Assembly (NCBI GenBank): GCA_003446315.1 | Contig: DMBA01000387.1 | Location: 1 to 7,452, forward strand | Source: Ruminococcus sp. | Lineage (GTDB): Bacteria; Bacillota; Clostridia; Oscillospirales; Ruminococcaceae | DNA: 7,452 nt | Reading direction: 5' to 3' | Shown here: piece after piece, positions 5,995-7,452 of the stretch | Layout: the number at the start of each line of letters is the position of its first letter | Numbering within the stretch: position 1 is the first letter of the stretch | Notes under the pieces: model-generated | What the model was told of the DNA's origin: nothing | Databases searched by the model: none | What the model saw: only the letters and a program-made list of their open reading frames with translations | Translations under genes and position numbers: made by a program

Positions 5995-7055
5995 GACAGC
6001 GCCACCCCGATCAAAAATATGATTGCAGCAACCAGCAAGCCTATGCCGCCGCTGAATAATCTGAGCTTCCATTTGCTCACCGGCGGGGTTCCGACAAATT
6101 TGCCGGTCTGCCCGTTGAGGGCAAATTCATAGATCTTTCCACCGTATTGATAGGTCATGAACCAGACCGGAAGCATCATGTATTCCCATTTTGTCTGCAA
6201 CACCTTGATATCAGACCGCGTCACGCTGACACTGGTATAATTGACCATGGATTTGCGCAGAAGCTGGTCGCACGCCTGCACTGCCCGCTTCTGGATCCGC
6301 GGGAACATCGCTGCAAAATCCATGTCATATTTCTCTGCCAAAAAGCCGCTGAGATACTGCATGGCAAACGGCTGCACCGCCTGATAATCAAACGGTTCGA
6401 CCGCTTCCATCAGATCATCGTCAATGTGGCTTGCGCCGTCTGCCGGAAGCCCCTTGATCGAGACCTTTGCCTTTCTTGCAACGGCAAATTCCTTCGTTTC
6501 TGTATAGTGATAACTGCCGGAATCCCATGAACGAACCTTCTTTCCGAGTGCATCCATCTCTGCATTCAGGTTGACATCCGTGACCCAGAACGGGACATAT
6601 AACCCGACGATTTTTTCCTGCTGTCCTGCGGAAAGAAAATCATTCGGCAGGAATTTGTGCTTTGCAACCCAATCCTGAAAGATTTTGAGCGCCTGCTCAC
6701 GGGGGATCTGAAACGGCAGGACATAAGAAGGTCGGTATGCGCCGGAAACCCGCCCTTTCAGGATCACGGGATTGTGACAATAATAGCAGAATGTTGCTGC
6801 TGTGTTGTCATCTGCCATGATCTCCGCGCCGCAGCTATCGCAATGATAAACCGATGTCTGACCTGCAAACGCTTCATCTGTCTGCGTTTCTGATTCCGGG
6901 CGTGCCGAAACCTGCTGTTCTTGTGCAGCCGCGATTTCCTGCATTTCTTCTTTCGTAAAGCTGCTTTGGCAGAAATCACAGGTGAATTTCTGATCGGCAG
7001 CAGAAAATTTCAGGTCTGCGCTGCAATTCGGACACTTATACGCAAGAGATTCCAT
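5991..7055 (-). CDS. Double-zinc-ribbon protein with C-terminal membrane anchor
   Basis: A 354-residue protein with two zinc ribbons at the N-terminus: Cys8/11/26/29 (CPNC, CDFC) and Cys72/75/90/93 (CDSC, CYYC). A Gln/Glu-rich linker of about 40 residues separates them. The central part holds YVPFWVTDVNLNAEMDALGK (about 153-172) and, near the end, MMLPVWFMTYQYGGK and NGQTGKFVGTPPVSKWK. I believe these are conserved in a family of uncharacterised Firmicutes proteins that are sometimes mislabelled as helicase-like from the ribbons. A single membrane segment (about 333-353) closes the protein. The preceding KWKLR suggests the ribbons face the cytoplasm. I chose the ATG at 7055: AAAGGAG (7069-7075) is 13 bases upstream, long but acceptable, whereas the in-frame GTG at 7085 has no ribosome binding site. 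It is the first gene after the promoter at 7111-7139 and is coupled by ATGA to the TPM gene. The molecular function is unknown. Confidence 0.85.
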   Translation of the reverse strand: MESLAYKCPNCSADLKFSAADQKFTCDFCQSSFTKEEMQEIAAAQEQQVSARPESETQTDEAFAGQTSVYHCDSCGAEIMADDNTAATFCYYCHNPVILKGRVSGAYRPSYVLPFQIPREQALKIFQDWVAKHKFLPNDFLSAGQQEKIVGLYVPFWVTDVNLNAEMDALGKKVRSWDSGSYHYTETKEFAVARKAKVSIKGLPADGASHIDDDLMEAVEPFDYQAVQPFAMQYLSGFLAEKYDMDFAAMFPRIQKRAVQACDQLLRKSMVNYTSVSVTRSDIKVLQTKWEYMMLPVWFMTYQYGGKIYEFALNGQTGKFVGTPPVSKWKLRLFSGGIGLLVAAIIFLIGVALS

Positions 7056-7110
7056 CTGATCCGGAACACTCCTTTCAACTCTCACTGCACCCGTGCAGGA
7101 TGCAATTTTT

Positions 7111-7139
7111 ATTATATCATATTATAAGAAAAAAAGCAA
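7111..7139 (-). promoter_or_regulatory. Sigma-A type promoter for the zinc-ribbon/TPM operon
   Basis: On the minus strand, TTGCTT (complement of 7134-7139) and a perfect TATAAT (complement of 7111-7116) are separated by 17 bases in an A/T-rich stretch. Transcription should start near 7104, giving a leader of about 50 bases to the ATG at 7055. The leader contains the AAAGGAG ribosome binding site and a small 5-bp hairpin (7085-7098). No operator was recognised. Confidence 0.82.
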
Positions 7140-7189
7140 TAGCGGCAGCGGGAGAGTGGTTAAACAGGCTGTAGGGAGAGTGACTCGAC

Positions 7190-7231
7190 AAACAGAGCGC
7201 ATACCGCTTTTTGGCGATATGCGCTCTGTTT
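7190..7231. terminator. Strong intergenic stem-loop, possible terminator with weak T-tract
   Basis: A perfect 14-bp stem pairs 7190-7203 (AAACAGAGCGCATA) with 7218-7231. The 14-base loop can itself form a CGC/GCG pairing. On either strand the stem is followed by only three T, so it is not a textbook intrinsic terminator. It lies between the right repeat and the operon promoter. It could insulate the operon from transcription entering from outside, or be another small palindromic repeat. The rest of the region from 7140 to 7279 holds no gene. Confidence 0.5.
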
Positions 7232-7254
7232 CAGCTTAGAATCGTACAAGAAAA

Positions 7255-7279
7255 GATTGATAATGGGTGGCTCCCCGCC
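7255..7279 (-). repeat. Degenerate inner flank of the right repeat copy
   Basis: Read on the minus strand, the bases next to the perfect repeat contain GGAG, CATTAT and AATC in the same order and spacing as 159-185 on the plus strand, with substitutions and an indel. This suggests the repeat once extended about 25 bases further inward, and that this part has diverged while the outer 158 bases stayed identical. Confidence 0.45.
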
Positions 7280-7437
7280 CAATGCCAACAACTTAAGATT
7301 CTCCGTTAATTTGTGAATTGCTGCGCAATTCACTTAGGGGCACCCTCTATCGCAGGGTGCCCCTCTCCGGAAAACGATCCACTGGATCGTTTTCTCGGAT
7401 TCACCCCTGCGGAGCTCCTTGCATGCGGGGTATTTCG
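7280..7437 (-). repeat. Right copy of the 158-base perfect inverted repeat
   Basis: Exact reverse complement of 1-158, carrying the same hairpins in mirrored order. The 9-bp stem is at 7313-7333 and the 11-bp stem at 7336-7364. The long bulged stem spans about 7366-7399, and the weak outer stem about 7404-7430. It lies upstream of the operon promoter, so for the visible genes it is outside the transcript. Confidence 0.93.
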
Positions 7438-7452
7438 CTCACTGCGGTGAGC
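7437..7452. repeat. Terminal 6-bp hairpin next to the right repeat
   Basis: GCTCAC (7437-7442) pairs with GTGAGC (7447-7452) around a TGCG loop. It continues the series of hairpins of the right repeat directly, so it is probably part of the same element. The equivalent on the left would lie just outside the window. Confidence 0.7.

Noticed and set aside
7056..7085. GTG start ten codons upstream for the zinc-ribbon membrane protein
   Set aside because: The ribosome binding site AAAGGAG lies inside this extension, so initiation must be downstream of it, at the ATG at 7055.

Overview
This 7.45-kb window looks like chromosomal DNA of an anaerobic Gram-positive bacterium of the Clostridia, most likely the Ruminococcaceae/Oscillospirales. 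The basis is indirect. There is a superoxide reductase-type protein, a ferredoxin-fused aldo/keto reductase and the long (544-residue) clostridial-type glutamyl-tRNA synthetase. There are strong AGGAGG-type ribosome binding sites and a consensus TTGCTT-17-TATAAT promoter, and base composition is moderate. The assignment rests on protein character, not on a database match.

All eight genes lie on the minus strand, so transcription runs from right to left. Right end: a hairpin-rich repeat copy (7280-7452), a strong 14-bp stem-loop (7190-7231) and a clear promoter (7111-7139). Next come two translationally coupled envelope genes: a double-zinc-ribbon protein with a C-terminal membrane anchor (5991-7055) and a secreted or membrane-bound TPM-domain protein (5065-5994). 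An 82-bp gap with a possible second promoter leads to gltX (3348-4982), a 62-residue zinc-ribbon protein (3122-3310), an alpha/beta hydrolase that probably starts with TTG (2349-3125) and a desulfoferrodoxin-family superoxide reductase (1933-2295). An intrinsic terminator (1885-1925) closes this block. Beyond it are the aldo/keto reductase (761-1849) and a coupled 172-codon gene of unknown function (246-764).

The genes look like ordinary housekeeping, redox-defence and envelope functions. The striking feature is the pair of ends. Positions 1-158 and 7280-7437 are perfect inverted copies of one 158-base repeat, with weaker similarity continuing about 25 bases inward. Each copy is a series of stem-loops (stems of about 15, 11 and 9 bp plus weaker outer ones). 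This resembles a non-coding, palindrome-rich interspersed repeat family, REP/BIME- or MITE-like in general character; I do not recognise it as a named family. The two copies could support inversion of the enclosed 7.1 kb. They could also simply mark where a short-read assembly stopped. No CRISPR array, tRNA, rRNA, transposase or integrase gene is visible.
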